Positions 8,520 to 17,849 of a stretch of 64,000 nt of DNA are shown here, one piece after another. A model generated the notes under the pieces. It was given only the letters and a program-made list of their open reading frames with translations. It made no database searches and had not been told where the DNA came from. The translations under genes and the position numbers were made by a program. Source of the stretch: Lachnospiraceae bacterium. Its GTDB lineage: Bacteria > Bacillota > Clostridia > Lachnospirales > Lachnospiraceae. Numbering within the stretch: the first letter of the stretch is position 1; each line of letters opens with the position of its first letter. The DNA lies in contig CAJTCL010000001.1 in NCBI GenBank assembly GCA_910575005.1, positions 248,001 to 312,000 on the forward strand. Reading direction: 5' to 3'.

Positions 8520-9620
8520 CTAAAAACAATTTACTGCTTCAATCACAGCAGCAATCTGTTCTTCTTCCATATTGGGATAAAGTGGTATGCTTACTTCCTG
8601 TTCACAAACAGTATTTGTCACCTGATAACTCTTTGCCTGATTTTGATACTGCATATATGCACCCTGTTTCAAAATCGGAACTGGATAATGAATATTCGTT
8701 CCTATGCCATGTTGATACAAATATTGTATAAATTCTTCTCTCTTTTCCACTAATACCGGATAAATATGATACACATGCTCTTTCATATGTTTTGGAAGCT
8801 TTGGACATTTTACTTTTGGATTGCATATTTCTTTGGTATATCTTTCTGCAATACTGCGACGTTCTCCATTCCATTCATCCAGATAGTGCAGCTTAACGGA
8901 TAAAAATGCTGCCTGCAGTTCATCCAGCCTTGAATTACATCCCTGGTATAAATGTTCATACTTTTTCAAACATCCGTAATTGCCATATGCACGAATCTTC
9001 TTAGCAGCTTCCATGTCATTGGTGACAACTGCCCCTGCATCTCCCAGCGCGCCCAGATTTTTACCTGGATAAAAACTAAAAGCAGCCGCATCTCCTAATG
9101 TACCTGTGCGCTTTCCATTTATTTCAGCACCATGTGCCTGTGCAGCATCTTCAAATACTTTTAGACTATACTTCTGAGCCAGGCTGCATATCGCGTTCAT
9201 ATCTGCACACTTTCCATACAGATGCACTGCTAGGATCGCTTTTGTCTTATCTGTAATCTTTTCCTCTATTTTATGTACATCTATTGTATAAGTATCTGGA
9301 TCTATATCTACAAATACAGGCACTGCACCTATATCAGTAACTGCCAGCACAGTTGCTATAAATGTATGTGCTGGAACAATTACTTCGTCACCGGCTCCTA
9401 TCTCATATGCCATCAATATCAGACGAATGGCATCTAACCCATTTCCAGTTCCCACACATGCGTTCGCATTGCAATAATCTGCAAATTCCTGCTCAAATCG
9501 GCTGTCTGCTTCTCCTCCAATAAACCAGCTCTGCTGCATCACCTGATGATATGCCTCATCCAATTCCTGCATAATTGGCTGATGTATTCTTTTTAAATCT
9601 AAATATGGTACTTTTATCAT
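8520..9620 (-). CDS. DegT/DnrJ/EryC1 sugar aminotransferase (FdtB/QdtB-like)
   Basis: This 366-residue protein is a PLP-dependent aminotransferase of the DegT/DnrJ/EryC1/StrS family. It has [11 protein letters not shown] (57-67), [10 protein letters not shown] (156-165) and [17 protein letters not shown] (181-197), with K187 as the expected PLP lysine. The [15 protein letters not shown] form is typical of enzymes aminating C3 of a 3-keto-6-deoxy nucleotide sugar. The gene follows a FdtA-like 3,4-ketoisomerase by 51 bases. Together they would convert dTDP-4-keto-6-deoxyglucose to a dTDP-3-amino-3,6-dideoxyhexose. The dTDP-glucose 4,6-dehydratase needed upstream is not in the window. Confidence 0.85.
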   Translation of the reverse strand: MIKVPYLDLKRIHQPIMQELDEAYHQVMQQSWFIGGEADSRFEQEFADYCNANACVGTGNGLDAIRLILMAYEIGAGDEVIVPAHTFIATVLAVTDIGAVPVFVDIDPDTYTIDVHKIEEKITDKTKAILAVHLYGKCADMNAICSLAQKYSLKVFEDAAQAHGAEINGKRTGTLGDAAAFSFYPGKNLGALGDAGAVVTNDMEAAKKIRAYGNYGCLKKYEHLYQGCNSRLDELQAAFLSVKLHYLDEWNGERRSIAERYTKEICNPKVKCPKLPKHMKEHVYHIYPVLVEKREEFIQYLYQHGIGTNIHYPVPILKQGAYMQYQNQAKSYQVTNTVCEQEVSIPLYPNMEEEQIAAVIEAVNCF

Positions 9621-9671
9621 TTTGTTTACCTGCTTTTTGATTGCTATGTAAAATAACTTGTTTCTATTTTT

Positions 9672-10073
9672 CTAATCTTTATTCACCATTTTTAAAAATG
9701 TGTCATAGTCTCGAATATAATCATCCTCGTTATACACTTCCGAAGCCAAAACCATCAAAACTGCATCTTTAGAAAAATCATACATTTCACGCCACATATT
9801 ATTTGGCACATATAAACCCTCATAAGATCTTTCTAATGATACAATCTTTTTTTCATTCCCATTATCCAGTAATATTTTACAGCTTCCATGAATACAAATC
9901 AGGATCTGCTCCAATGACTTGTGTGCATGCAGTCCACGCCGTACTCCATCTATTGTATCATACATATAATAAACTCTTTTTATTTCAAAAGGAATATCGT
10001 TGAATTCTTCTAATGCCACTAACATTCCTCTGTCATCACCATGCTGCTGAAATGCATATTTAACAATTTGCAT
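9672..10073 (-). CDS. fdtA: FdtA-like nucleotide-sugar 3,4-ketoisomerase (cupin)
   Basis: This 133-residue cupin matches the FdtA/QdtA/TylM-type 3,4-ketoisomerases. It has DDRGMLVALEE (13-23), then RRGLHAHKSLEQ (about 45-56) carrying the histidines of the active-site cup, and a GLYVPNNMWREM segment. These enzymes turn dTDP-4-keto-6-deoxyglucose into the 3-keto isomer. Length is as expected for the family. AGGAGG lies seven bases before the ATG. The aminotransferase that would use the product follows on the same strand. Which C4 epimer is made (Fdt or Qdt outcome) cannot be decided by eye; the symbol names the family. Confidence 0.85.
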   Translation of the reverse strand: MQIVKYAFQQHGDDRGMLVALEEFNDIPFEIKRVYYMYDTIDGVRRGLHAHKSLEQILICIHGSCKILLDNGNEKKIVSLERSYEGLYVPNNMWREMYDFSKDAVLMVLASEVYNEDDYIRDYDTFLKMVNKD

Positions 10074-10088
10074 GTTTGATTCCTCCTG

Positions 10089-12332
10089 CTATGATTTATC
10101 TTTATGACTCAGATCAAAAAGCAACGGCTTTCTATTCATATTATAAAAATCATTTAACTCAAACTGATATTTCTCTTTTAAAATATCTCTCATTTCTTCA
10201 TCTTCTAACATCTCAATAAATAATTTTACTGCAAAACAGTTTTCCCACTTCCAAAGTAAAAACGCTTTTTCACATAAAATTTCTTTTTTACTTAACGCAT
10301 TTGGATTCTTAAAATACTTATGAAACAATGAGATAAACTTTTGATCTCCTATTGTTTCTAAATAACTATACTCTACCCATTGTTCTTCATGACAAGTACG
10401 ATTCTGCTGCCCTGGATTTATGGTGCTTAAATTCTGATTTGCGCTCTTTTCAGAAAACTGTCTGTAGTTGGTTAATCTATCCTGTAAAAAATAAACAGGC
10501 CCTTCTGTTAAAAGACGAAGCCATAAATCAAAATCCTGCAGCTGAAGCAGACCATAACGATAATATCCTACTTTCTCTAATGTCTCTTTACGTATACAAA
10601 CACTCGGCGCACACATAAAATTTGAACTTAGCATCATTCTGTTAATCCATTTAGACTGGCTAAGGTTATCTGCACACAACCTTAAATACAATAAAAAGTG
10701 GTCCTGGCTACTTATATTATCATTTTCATCTATTATATTGATCCATGTAAAACACGCACTATAAGAAGAATGTTCCTCCAAAAAAGCTACTTGTCTATGA
10801 AGCTTCTCCTTCTCCCACACATCATCATGGCCAATCAACGCTACATATTTTCCTTTTGTATGCTCAAATCCTATATTTCCTGCATTACATACATTGTTAT
10901 TCTTTTCCAAAAAAACCGTCTTGATTCTTTCATCTTTGTATGCAGATATAATTTCTCTGCTTCGGTCTGTAGACGCATCATCCACAATGATTAATTCGAT
11001 ATTTTTGTAAGTCTGATTCAAAATACTATCCAACGTTTGTCCAATCGTGTCTTCTCCGTTATACACAGCTGTAATGACACTGACAAGCGGTTCTTCCATT
11101 TTTTCCTGAAACAGACAATCATATACTGGCATTGTATTTCTTAATGAAATATTGGATATTTTAATGACAGCATCTTTTGAAATCTGGCCCATATGCAGTT
11201 TATTCTTTAATTCATCGATTCGATCATCTTCTTTTTGAAGGGCAATTCTGATCAGTACAAAACGGATCCACTGATAGGATTCATACATCTGAGACCATGT
11301 ATGGAATCGAAACCATTCACTATGATTCACGCAAATATTACTTGCCTCCTCCAATCCATAAATCTCCATCATATTCGTCATTTCACGAATCTGCATATCT
11401 GTCGGCCAAATCATCCGAATTTCTTCGGCCAGTTCTTCCATAACTGGATAAACTCCATTTTCCATCAGATGTATCATATTATTTCTAACATCGCATATCT
11501 GAGCTTCTTGTTCCGTAAATTTCTGCAGTGTTTCTTCCTGGTTTTCTTCACACTTAAAAAACTCAGGATATGTTTGTATCATTCTGAATCTATGTTCTGT
11601 ATATTCTTTTAAATTTTCCCATGTTTTGATACGATAACACCACGTTTTTTTTTGATGAGGCACAACCACCTTATAACCGTTTTTTAACATATTTAAAGAC
11701 AAAGCAATATCATAAAAATCCCATCCGTCAAGCACTTCCTCTAAATCTTCCTGCCAGCCAACGTCATACTGTGTAGCCATAATTGTTCCCTGTACAGCCA
11801 TAACCGTCTCATATTCTTGACTTGGCTGCTTAAATTTAAAATCTTCTTCTAATGCCCTTCCATCAAAAACTTCCATGCTTCCGATGTCCCAGCAATCCAT
11901 ACAGTCCGCATTTTCTGGTAGCTTGCTGCATCCAACCATTCCAATTAAACCGATACTTTCATCCTGCTGAAATAGCTGTAATAACTCATGCAGAAACTTC
12001 GGATTCAATATAAATACATCCTGCCGAAGATAGATCTTATATTTTGCATCACTTGCCTGCATCCCTGCACGATATCCCTGCACCATAGAATCTGCCTCTT
12101 GAATACAGATAATGTCTGTTGTAAACTGCTCTGGAACTTCTAATTCACTAATATAACGAATACATTCATTATAATATTGTGTATTATTTGTACATATAAT
12201 AAATGCGATCTGATTTCCATCCACTTTTGCTGTACTCCTTATATGTTTAAAGTAACGCACAAATCTATTAAGATAATTTTTTGTATATTTGTGCAGTTGA
12301 TATATACCATAATCTTCGATTATTTTTCCCAA
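10089..12332 (-). CDS. Two-domain glycosyltransferase: StrF-like plus GT2
   Basis: This 747-residue protein has two transferase domains. Residues about 40-250 are StrF-like, with QIAFIICTNN, YLRQDVFILN, a VQGTIMATQYD segment and GWDFYDIAL, the same landmarks as the proteins at 710 and 12540. After a helical linker, a GT2 domain starts near residue 417 with LVSVITAVYN, an IIVDDASTDRS loop, and LIGHDDVW near 507 as the DxD-like site; a LRLLTEGPVYF segment follows. It probably adds two sugars in succession, or one domain is structural. In the minus-strand order it precedes the FdtA/FdtB pair. Confidence 0.82.
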   Translation of the reverse strand: MGKIIEDYGIYQLHKYTKNYLNRFVRYFKHIRSTAKVDGNQIAFIICTNNTQYYNECIRYISELEVPEQFTTDIICIQEADSMVQGYRAGMQASDAKYKIYLRQDVFILNPKFLHELLQLFQQDESIGLIGMVGCSKLPENADCMDCWDIGSMEVFDGRALEEDFKFKQPSQEYETVMAVQGTIMATQYDVGWQEDLEEVLDGWDFYDIALSLNMLKNGYKVVVPHQKKTWCYRIKTWENLKEYTEHRFRMIQTYPEFFKCEENQEETLQKFTEQEAQICDVRNNMIHLMENGVYPVMEELAEEIRMIWPTDMQIREMTNMMEIYGLEEASNICVNHSEWFRFHTWSQMYESYQWIRFVLIRIALQKEDDRIDELKNKLHMGQISKDAVIKISNISLRNTMPVYDCLFQEKMEEPLVSVITAVYNGEDTIGQTLDSILNQTYKNIELIIVDDASTDRSREIISAYKDERIKTVFLEKNNNVCNAGNIGFEHTKGKYVALIGHDDVWEKEKLHRQVAFLEEHSSYSACFTWINIIDENDNISSQDHFLLYLRLCADNLSQSKWINRMMLSSNFMCAPSVCIRKETLEKVGYYRYGLLQLQDFDLWLRLLTEGPVYFLQDRLTNYRQFSEKSANQNLSTINPGQQNRTCHEEQWVEYSYLETIGDQKFISLFHKYFKNPNALSKKEILCEKAFLLWKWENCFAVKLFIEMLEDEEMRDILKEKYQFELNDFYNMNRKPLLFDLSHKDKS

Positions 12333-12338
12333 ATGAAC

Positions 12339-12364
12339 CTATCTCGCCCATACTCTCGAGATAG
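12339..12364 (-). promoter_or_regulatory. Hairpin covering the ribosome-binding region of the two-domain GT
   Basis: CTATCTCG (12339-12346) and CGAGATAG (12357-12364) form a perfect 8-bp inverted repeat with a 10-base loop, ending seven bases before the ATG at 12332. The only ribosome-site-like purines before this ATG (GAGATAGG) lie in the arm nearest the start, so the structure could hide them. A TATAAT on the minus strand at 12437-12432 could be the -10 of the promoter. No other feature is seen in the gap 12333-12539. Confidence 0.3.
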
Positions 12365-12539
12365 TCTTTTTATATTTTGCCGCCTCATTTTGTATACTTT
12401 GTCGAAATTTAAATTTTACTTAATACTGCAAATTATAACACTATCCATCTTACAAATAAATAGTGCTCTCCTACATATTCGGATTTACCGAATGGTAATT
12501 ATTTGAATGTTCTTTTCCGAAACATGAACTCCTTTTTGA

Positions 12540-13187
12540 TCATAAATAATTTTCTTTAAATATTTTTCTGGCCTGATAATAATTTTTCAAATTTGAGAAT
12601 CCATCATCATGAATACACCAAGGTTGTTTTTGATTTGGAACCACAACCTTATAACCTTTTTTGATAAACTCCTGGCTTTGTGAAACATCATAAAAATCCC
12701 AATTCTGAAACAAATCTTCCCTCCAGGGCAAATCATATTGTGTTGCGATCAAAAGACCATCTACGGCCTCTACCTCCTGATACGCTCCATCTATGCTTCC
12801 AAACTCACTTTTTTGCGACTGATACACCACGCTAAAATAAAGTTTACCGACCCTTGGCGCATTCCACATAATTGCATTTTCAGGTAATTCTTTACACCCC
12901 ACCATCCCAAGCATTGCAATTGTCTGGTCTTTAAAAATATCTAACATGTTTTGAATAAAGTATGGATTTACAATAAAAACATCTTGATGCAGATATACCT
13001 TATATTTTGCATCACTTGCCTGCATCCCTTCATTATAGCCGGAAGCCATTGACTGTGCTTCATAAACAGATAGATATTGCAGCTCATACCCATCTGGAAC
13101 TATGAGATTGTTAAGATATTTCAACATTTCCTCCTCATATCTACTGTTGTTTACACAGGCAATAAAACAAACTTTTCGCTCATTCAT
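12540..13187 (-). CDS. StrF-like glycosyltransferase family protein, single domain
   Basis: This 215-residue protein is essentially just the StrF-like domain. KVCFIACVNN opens it, KYKVYLHQDVFIVN carries the HQD site, VDGLLIATQYDLPW and NWDFYDVSQSQEF follow, and PWCIHDDGF lies near the end. It aligns end to end with the N-terminal part of the proteins at 710 and 10089, so it represents the minimal domain. Its start overlaps the end of the helical-repeat gene at 13180 by eight bases (ATGAATGA), a sign of translational coupling. It is probably a cytoplasmic sugar transferase with unknown donor. Confidence 0.78.
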   Translation of the reverse strand: MNERKVCFIACVNNSRYEEEMLKYLNNLIVPDGYELQYLSVYEAQSMASGYNEGMQASDAKYKVYLHQDVFIVNPYFIQNMLDIFKDQTIAMLGMVGCKELPENAIMWNAPRVGKLYFSVVYQSQKSEFGSIDGAYQEVEAVDGLLIATQYDLPWREDLFQNWDFYDVSQSQEFIKKGYKVVVPNQKQPWCIHDDGFSNLKNYYQARKIFKENYL

Positions 13188-14271
13188 TACCGTCCTTCTC
13201 CTTTAATTTTTCACATAAATTCTGAAATTTTGCTGTCAATTCTCCAGGCTCTATAATGAATGATAAATATTCTTCTGCTCTCTTTACCTCTCCTCTATTG
13301 ACAGCTATCTCTGCTAACAAACATAAAATCAATTCGTCCCCTGGCGCGGTCTTTAATGCTGATCTCAATGTAATCTCCGTTTTTTCGACAAATTTATATT
13401 TCATCAAATATTTTATAAGCCCAAAATAATACTCTTTTTCTGATACATTTATATGTTCTATTAAAAACTTCCACATATCATCTGATACATTTTTATTTTC
13501 CAACAAGAGCGCTATTTCCTTCTCTAAATCTGTCTCCTGGTACATTTCTTTCCACAACAATTGCTGAACTTGAAATAATATTTCTTCCTGCCCTTGATAG
13601 GAAACAGGTATCTTAGGTATCTTATTCTGATACTTTAAAGCCTCTTCTGGTCTCCCTGCGCTTCTACAAATATCTGCCAATTTTGATATAACTCTGTAAT
13701 TTCCCTGCCATTTCCTATCTATATAATCTAAGATAAAGAATAAATAATCGTTCAGGTGATGTCTTTCAAAAATCTCTTCCAATTTTAATGCCACAATCAA
13801 TGGTCGTATTACTGCTGTATTCATCATTATTTCTAGTTGGATAAGAGATACCATATGCTCTTCTAAAAATTGACGTAATTCTTCCTCTGTGTCTTGGCCA
13901 ATCCCAAAATCAAGACGATACAGAATCATCTTAAACTGGAACACATAATCTTGCAGTTCTTCCACGGTATTCACCTGATCCAATATGGTTGTCAGTATCT
14001 TAGCATTATCTTCCAATTCATAGATCGTCATTACGATATAAATAGCTGCAAATAGATCAACTTGCTTGTAATGCTCAAAAAATTCCTTATCTAAAAATAA
14101 TGCTTTGATCTGCATGCGGCTCTCTTTTGTACCCTCTGCCAATAATTGATCTATTTTTGTAATATAACCATTTGTTTTAGAGCCATAAACTTCCTGCCAT
14201 TCCAGCTCTTCTCTCTCTAGTTCCAGAGCCTCCTGTTCCGTCTTTTGGTATTTCGTCTCCTCTAAAAACAT
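13180..14271 (-). CDS. TPR-like helical repeat protein
   Basis: This 363-residue, entirely helical protein has no catalytic motif that I can see. The C-terminal third reads like tetratricopeptide or Sel1-type repeats (LADICRSAGRPEEALKYQNK; ALKTAPGDELILCLLAEIAV; RGEVKRAEEYLSF). Such proteins scaffold glycosyltransferases or bind acceptor proteins. The ATG at 14271 overlaps the upstream GT4 stop region (TAGTGATG) with AGAGG seven bases before, and the 3' end overlaps the next gene. It thus forms a coupled GT4, TPR, StrF-like trio. The scaffold role is inferred from this coupling. Confidence 0.7.
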   Translation of the reverse strand: MFLEETKYQKTEQEALELEREELEWQEVYGSKTNGYITKIDQLLAEGTKESRMQIKALFLDKEFFEHYKQVDLFAAIYIVMTIYELEDNAKILTTILDQVNTVEELQDYVFQFKMILYRLDFGIGQDTEEELRQFLEEHMVSLIQLEIMMNTAVIRPLIVALKLEEIFERHHLNDYLFFILDYIDRKWQGNYRVISKLADICRSAGRPEEALKYQNKIPKIPVSYQGQEEILFQVQQLLWKEMYQETDLEKEIALLLENKNVSDDMWKFLIEHINVSEKEYYFGLIKYLMKYKFVEKTEITLRSALKTAPGDELILCLLAEIAVNRGEVKRAEEYLSFIIEPGELTAKFQNLCEKLKEKDGNE

Positions 14272-14273
14272 CA

Positions 14274-15383
14274 CTAATCCTCTTTTGATTCTAATTGAAA
14301 CTGTTCTACTATGTTCAAAATCTTGGACATAAATACTTTTTCCGAAAAATACAAATTATATATCTCTCTTCCTGCCTTTCTCACCATATCTAAATTGTGA
14401 TTCTGTTCAATTATAAAAATAATTTTTTTCCTCAACGCCTCCACATCTTCCTGTGGCACAGTAAAGCCATTGACTCCATCCTCTATATAATGCGCTATGC
14501 CGCAGACTTCCGTACACAGACAAAGATTTCCCTTCATCATCATTTCCACAGCTACTGTGGGAATGGGATCAACGCGGGACGGCACAATCAGACAATCACA
14601 TTGTTCCATCCATGCTAATGTGTCAGATCGGGATAATTGATGGAGCAAGGTGACATTTTCATATTCCTCACTCAACTTTTTTACTGGCAAAAATATGCTC
14701 TCATCATACATCTGTTCACTTCCGCAGAAGAAAAACTCTGCTCTGTGCAGATAATCTTTGGGCAGCCCGCGAATGGCTTCCACCAATACATCCTGTGCTT
14801 TCACTTTGGAATATGTTCCTGCTGTCAGAAAACGAACTTTATTGTCTGTATTTCTCTGACAACTGATATATTTATCCTCAATACCAAAATGCAAAATCTC
14901 TGTTGTAATACCATACAAGTCCTCTATCACTTGCTGTACATAATGCCCCACTGAAAAAATGTGAATATTGGGCGGCAATTGCCGAAAATCTGGCAGCACC
15001 TTCTGAAAATATTCAAAATACTGCCTGCCCTCATGCAGCCACCAAAGCACCGGAATCCGCATATATTTCAACAGATGCAGCGCCTCAAATGTGACTAGCG
15101 TGTTGGCTACCACAAGATCAAAGCGACCTGCATATGCAAAAAATTCATCTGCCTGTTGTAAAAAATGCTCCTGCACTGTGATTGGAATCTGCATTTTCTC
15201 AAGTTCCTCACGCAATTCCCCATCCAGCATGGTAATCACTTCAATTTGAAAGCCTCGCTCCCAAAAGACATGTATCATATCAAGCAGTACAATCGGTGCT
15301 CCTGTCCTAGAAAGCTGATGGGTAATCACTAATATGTTCTTCTTTGGATTCTTGTTCTGTTCTTTTAACTCCACTTTATTCAT
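14274..15383 (-). CDS. GT4-family glycosyltransferase
   Basis: This 369-residue GT-B enzyme has an N-terminal domain with ILVITHQLSRTGAPIVLLDM, including the GAP loop typical of GT4, and VLWWLHEGRQYF near residue 115. Its C-terminal donor-binding domain has RFLTAGTYSKVKAQDVLVEAI and LIVPSRVDPIPTVAVEMM, where GT4 enzymes normally have a glutamate-x7-glutamate motif; here the first position is D. It should be a retaining cytoplasmic transferase using an NDP-sugar. The ATG has only a weak ribosome site (GATAGG directly adjacent). Confidence 0.85.
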   Translation of the reverse strand: MNKVELKEQNKNPKKNILVITHQLSRTGAPIVLLDMIHVFWERGFQIEVITMLDGELREELEKMQIPITVQEHFLQQADEFFAYAGRFDLVVANTLVTFEALHLLKYMRIPVLWWLHEGRQYFEYFQKVLPDFRQLPPNIHIFSVGHYVQQVIEDLYGITTEILHFGIEDKYISCQRNTDNKVRFLTAGTYSKVKAQDVLVEAIRGLPKDYLHRAEFFFCGSEQMYDESIFLPVKKLSEEYENVTLLHQLSRSDTLAWMEQCDCLIVPSRVDPIPTVAVEMMMKGNLCLCTEVCGIAHYIEDGVNGFTVPQEDVEALRKKIIFIIEQNHNLDMVRKAGREIYNLYFSEKVFMSKILNIVEQFQLESKED

Positions 15384-15464
15384 CCTATCAATCTTTTTTC
15401 ATATTTTCATTTTATATCAAATAAATAATTTCGACAAATTAAAATATTCTCCACCATTTTGAAA

Positions 15465-16658
15465 TTATATTTGCATCAAAAGATCTTGCTCCAACTCAAT
15501 GGCCCGAGCCCGCCAAGTATGGTAGTTTTTCGCTTTCTGATAACCTCTATCCGCAATCCGCTGTGCCTTCTTTGGATCACTTAACAATTCCTGTATCTGT
15601 AACGGCAGTTTATCCAACTCCTCTAGTTCAAAGAACAGCAGTTCTTCCTCTTGCCCCTTCGGTCCCTCATATCCACTAAATTCCTCCTTCATATAACCAG
15701 AGCTATCCGTCACTGCAACCGCTCCCTGCAGCATCCCATTAAAAACTCTATCATGTGTGCCGTCCTTAAACCAAGTCATGGTACTGAGTACAATCTTTGC
15801 ATCCTGCATCTTCACAACCACTTCTTCTGCTGGTATCTTCCCTCCATAATTTACATTCGGCCTGTGAATCCAGGAACAATTCTCCCATCCTGCACCATAT
15901 AACTGTATCGAAATCCCCTGCTCCGCCAAAACCTGCACGGTTCGCTCCCGATAATAAGACACCGCATAGAGATCCACAAAATGAAGCTCTGCAATAATAT
16001 CCTTTAATTCCTCTTCTGACAATCTCAGTCCAGCAGCATTCAATGCCTCCTCCAACGCCTGCTCCGTCGTCTTAAAAGGATGACGAATCAATTCCTGATA
16101 GGCCTGCTTGCAAATTGATTTTGCATCAAAGTCTGTATATTTTGATAAATCTGGCATAATATTTGCTGCAAACGTTCTCGACAGATTTCCCGCATACAAG
16201 ACGTCTGTACCGCGCTCTGAAATCGGACGTTTGGCGCCAGAAATTTCCTTACCAGCATGAGGCAGAAAGCCAACAGTTTGAATCTTGGGATAAAAGCGCT
16301 GCAAATATCTCATATGATTGCGGTCCGTACAGAGTACCACTGCATTTTGAGGCGCCTGATCTAAAGCATTTTTATAACAGAAAGGATGGTCCATCAAAAT
16401 ATTGATACATGGTATTCCCAATTGATCCCAGATATTTTTACCTGCCTTAAGCTCCATATTAAACCCAAGATTATTAAAGGTAATTACTGCTTTTACAGGT
16501 TTTAAAGCAAACTCAGCTAACCGTTTTAATCCCTGCGCCATGTCACGAACGTCAAATACCATCGTTTCATAGCCCAAATTTTCAAATTCTCTCTTTAACT
16601 CAAAGGTAAACAAGTCCAATGTATCATATACACCAATAAAAAATATTAATCTCTTCAA
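15465..16658 (-). CDS. CgeB/DUF3880-type glycosyltransferase
   Basis: This 397-residue protein has an N-terminal DUF3880-like half (ILMDHPFCYKNAL near residue 86; CTDRNHMRYLQRFYP) and a C-terminal GT-B donor domain of the CgeB / Glyco_trans_1_2 type (QLYGAGWENC; KIVLSTMTWFKDGTHDRVFNGML; GAVAVTD). The start is TTG with GAGG six bases upstream, three bases after the preceding stop, so it is coupled to the DUF4422 gene. It is clearly paralogous to 19096-20253, sharing the HDRV-NGML/SAML block. It is likely an inverting or retaining sugar transferase of the spore/surface-glycan type; the acceptor is unknown. Confidence 0.82.
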   Translation of the reverse strand: MKRLIFFIGVYDTLDLFTFELKREFENLGYETMVFDVRDMAQGLKRLAEFALKPVKAVITFNNLGFNMELKAGKNIWDQLGIPCINILMDHPFCYKNALDQAPQNAVVLCTDRNHMRYLQRFYPKIQTVGFLPHAGKEISGAKRPISERGTDVLYAGNLSRTFAANIMPDLSKYTDFDAKSICKQAYQELIRHPFKTTEQALEEALNAAGLRLSEEELKDIIAELHFVDLYAVSYYRERTVQVLAEQGISIQLYGAGWENCSWIHRPNVNYGGKIPAEEVVVKMQDAKIVLSTMTWFKDGTHDRVFNGMLQGAVAVTDSSGYMKEEFSGYEGPKGQEEELLFFELEELDKLPLQIQELLSDPKKAQRIADRGYQKAKNYHTWRARAIELEQDLLMQI

Positions 16659-16660
16659 TC

Positions 16661-17815
16661 TTATCCTCTTTCTAGTCCTTCACAGTCTTCTGTTCTGGCA
16701 TTTGTTTTGTATACTTCATAAAGTGTCTGTACGGCCAGAGATGGATTGGCAATCACCCCTGCTCCTGCGTTCATAATCATCACTTTTGCCATCACCCAAG
16801 ACACCTGTTTTTCCAAAATATAATCTGCCTCCTCCTGTTCCACCTCTCCCTGTGAAAAATGGCGCAGACATTCCATGACCTTCTGATAATGAACCAGCCA
16901 TTGATTCAAATCCCAGCCGCACTCTGAGAGACCTGAAATATTGCGTTGCATCTCTTCCTCAGCAATATATAAAAGCTGCTCTATCACTGGAATCTCTCCC
17001 TTAATATCCGATAATTCCAGCCGTACATCAGGACGCACCTTTAAATATTCATAAAACATCTGTCTGGCTTCTGTGATCTGCTTCATCTTCACAAGCTGAG
17101 CCATCGCTAACTTAAACTCTATGGTCTCTGCCTTCTCCCCTGTAATTCCCACTTTTCCTTCATACACTCTTAATCCATTTTTCTCTACCCAGATCTTTAC
17201 CATCTGCTCTGACAGAAAACCAAATACCCGCTGGTTATATAGATCATAAGATTCCACATCAATGCGTTTTTCCACTTCAAAAAGAATATCAAACAACCAC
17301 TCGGCATATTCTTTAAATATTTTACGTGGAGCTACCATCAGATTTCCGTAATAATATGTGTTCCCTTCCATTGCCTTCTGAAAATAAGGTACATACTGTG
17401 GATATTTTTCTTTGATCACTTCCCCTACTGTCAATAAATCATTGACATTATGCGCCTCTCCAAAGTAATCCTGATAATTGGTATCTGCCTCCATCTTCTC
17501 AGACACAATAATGTCATAATCCTTTAAAATTTCCTCATACTCTTGCTGATTCATAAGCTGCCTCTGCTCATTTAAGAAAAAGCGGCGATAATGGCAAATG
17601 CCGATAATGTCTGCTTCCTGCTCATTTTTCCAAGCCCAATAGACCCCTGTAAGTTCCCCATAATAGTTATTCCACCGAGAAATAGAATCCCCTGTATCAT
17701 CTCCCAAATAACCCAAATCTTCCGCCCCTGCTCTTCCGACCTGCAATGGGACATAAATCTGATCTATCGGTTCCTGAAATCTCTTATGAGTCATAGTAAA
17801 AATTTTTATCTTCAT
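16661..17815 (-). CDS. DUF4422 glycan-biosynthesis protein with C-terminal extension
   Basis: This 384-residue protein opens with IKIFTMTHKRF and has EQEADIIGICHYRRFF near residue 70 and YYGNLMVAPRKIF near 170, the pattern of DUF4422 proteins found in capsule and exopolysaccharide loci and thought to be glycosyltransferases. That domain ends near residue 235. The last 150 residues are helical and unrecognised. The ATG at 17815 has AGGAGG four to five bases upstream and is preferred over longer alternatives. It sits between a GT2 (17850) and a CgeB-type transferase on the same strand. Confidence 0.8.
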   Translation of the reverse strand: MKIKIFTMTHKRFQEPIDQIYVPLQVGRAGAEDLGYLGDDTGDSISRWNNYYGELTGVYWAWKNEQEADIIGICHYRRFFLNEQRQLMNQQEYEEILKDYDIIVSEKMEADTNYQDYFGEAHNVNDLLTVGEVIKEKYPQYVPYFQKAMEGNTYYYGNLMVAPRKIFKEYAEWLFDILFEVEKRIDVESYDLYNQRVFGFLSEQMVKIWVEKNGLRVYEGKVGITGEKAETIEFKLAMAQLVKMKQITEARQMFYEYLKVRPDVRLELSDIKGEIPVIEQLLYIAEEEMQRNISGLSECGWDLNQWLVHYQKVMECLRHFSQGEVEQEEADYILEKQVSWVMAKVMIMNAGAGVIANPSLAVQTLYEVYKTNARTEDCEGLERG

Positions 17816-17849
17816 AAATACCTCCTGCTTATTACTATCACATAATAAA

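Noticed and set aside
8265-8753. Long plus-strand frame (162 codons)
   Set aside because: Lies across the minus-strand methyltransferase start and aminotransferase end, both with clear motifs. Its product is low-complexity and rich in Phe, Ile and Leu, typical of an antisense frame in AT-rich DNA.
11235-11612. Plus-strand 125-codon frame
   Set aside because: Antisense to the two-domain glycosyltransferase, with His/Phe-rich shadow composition.
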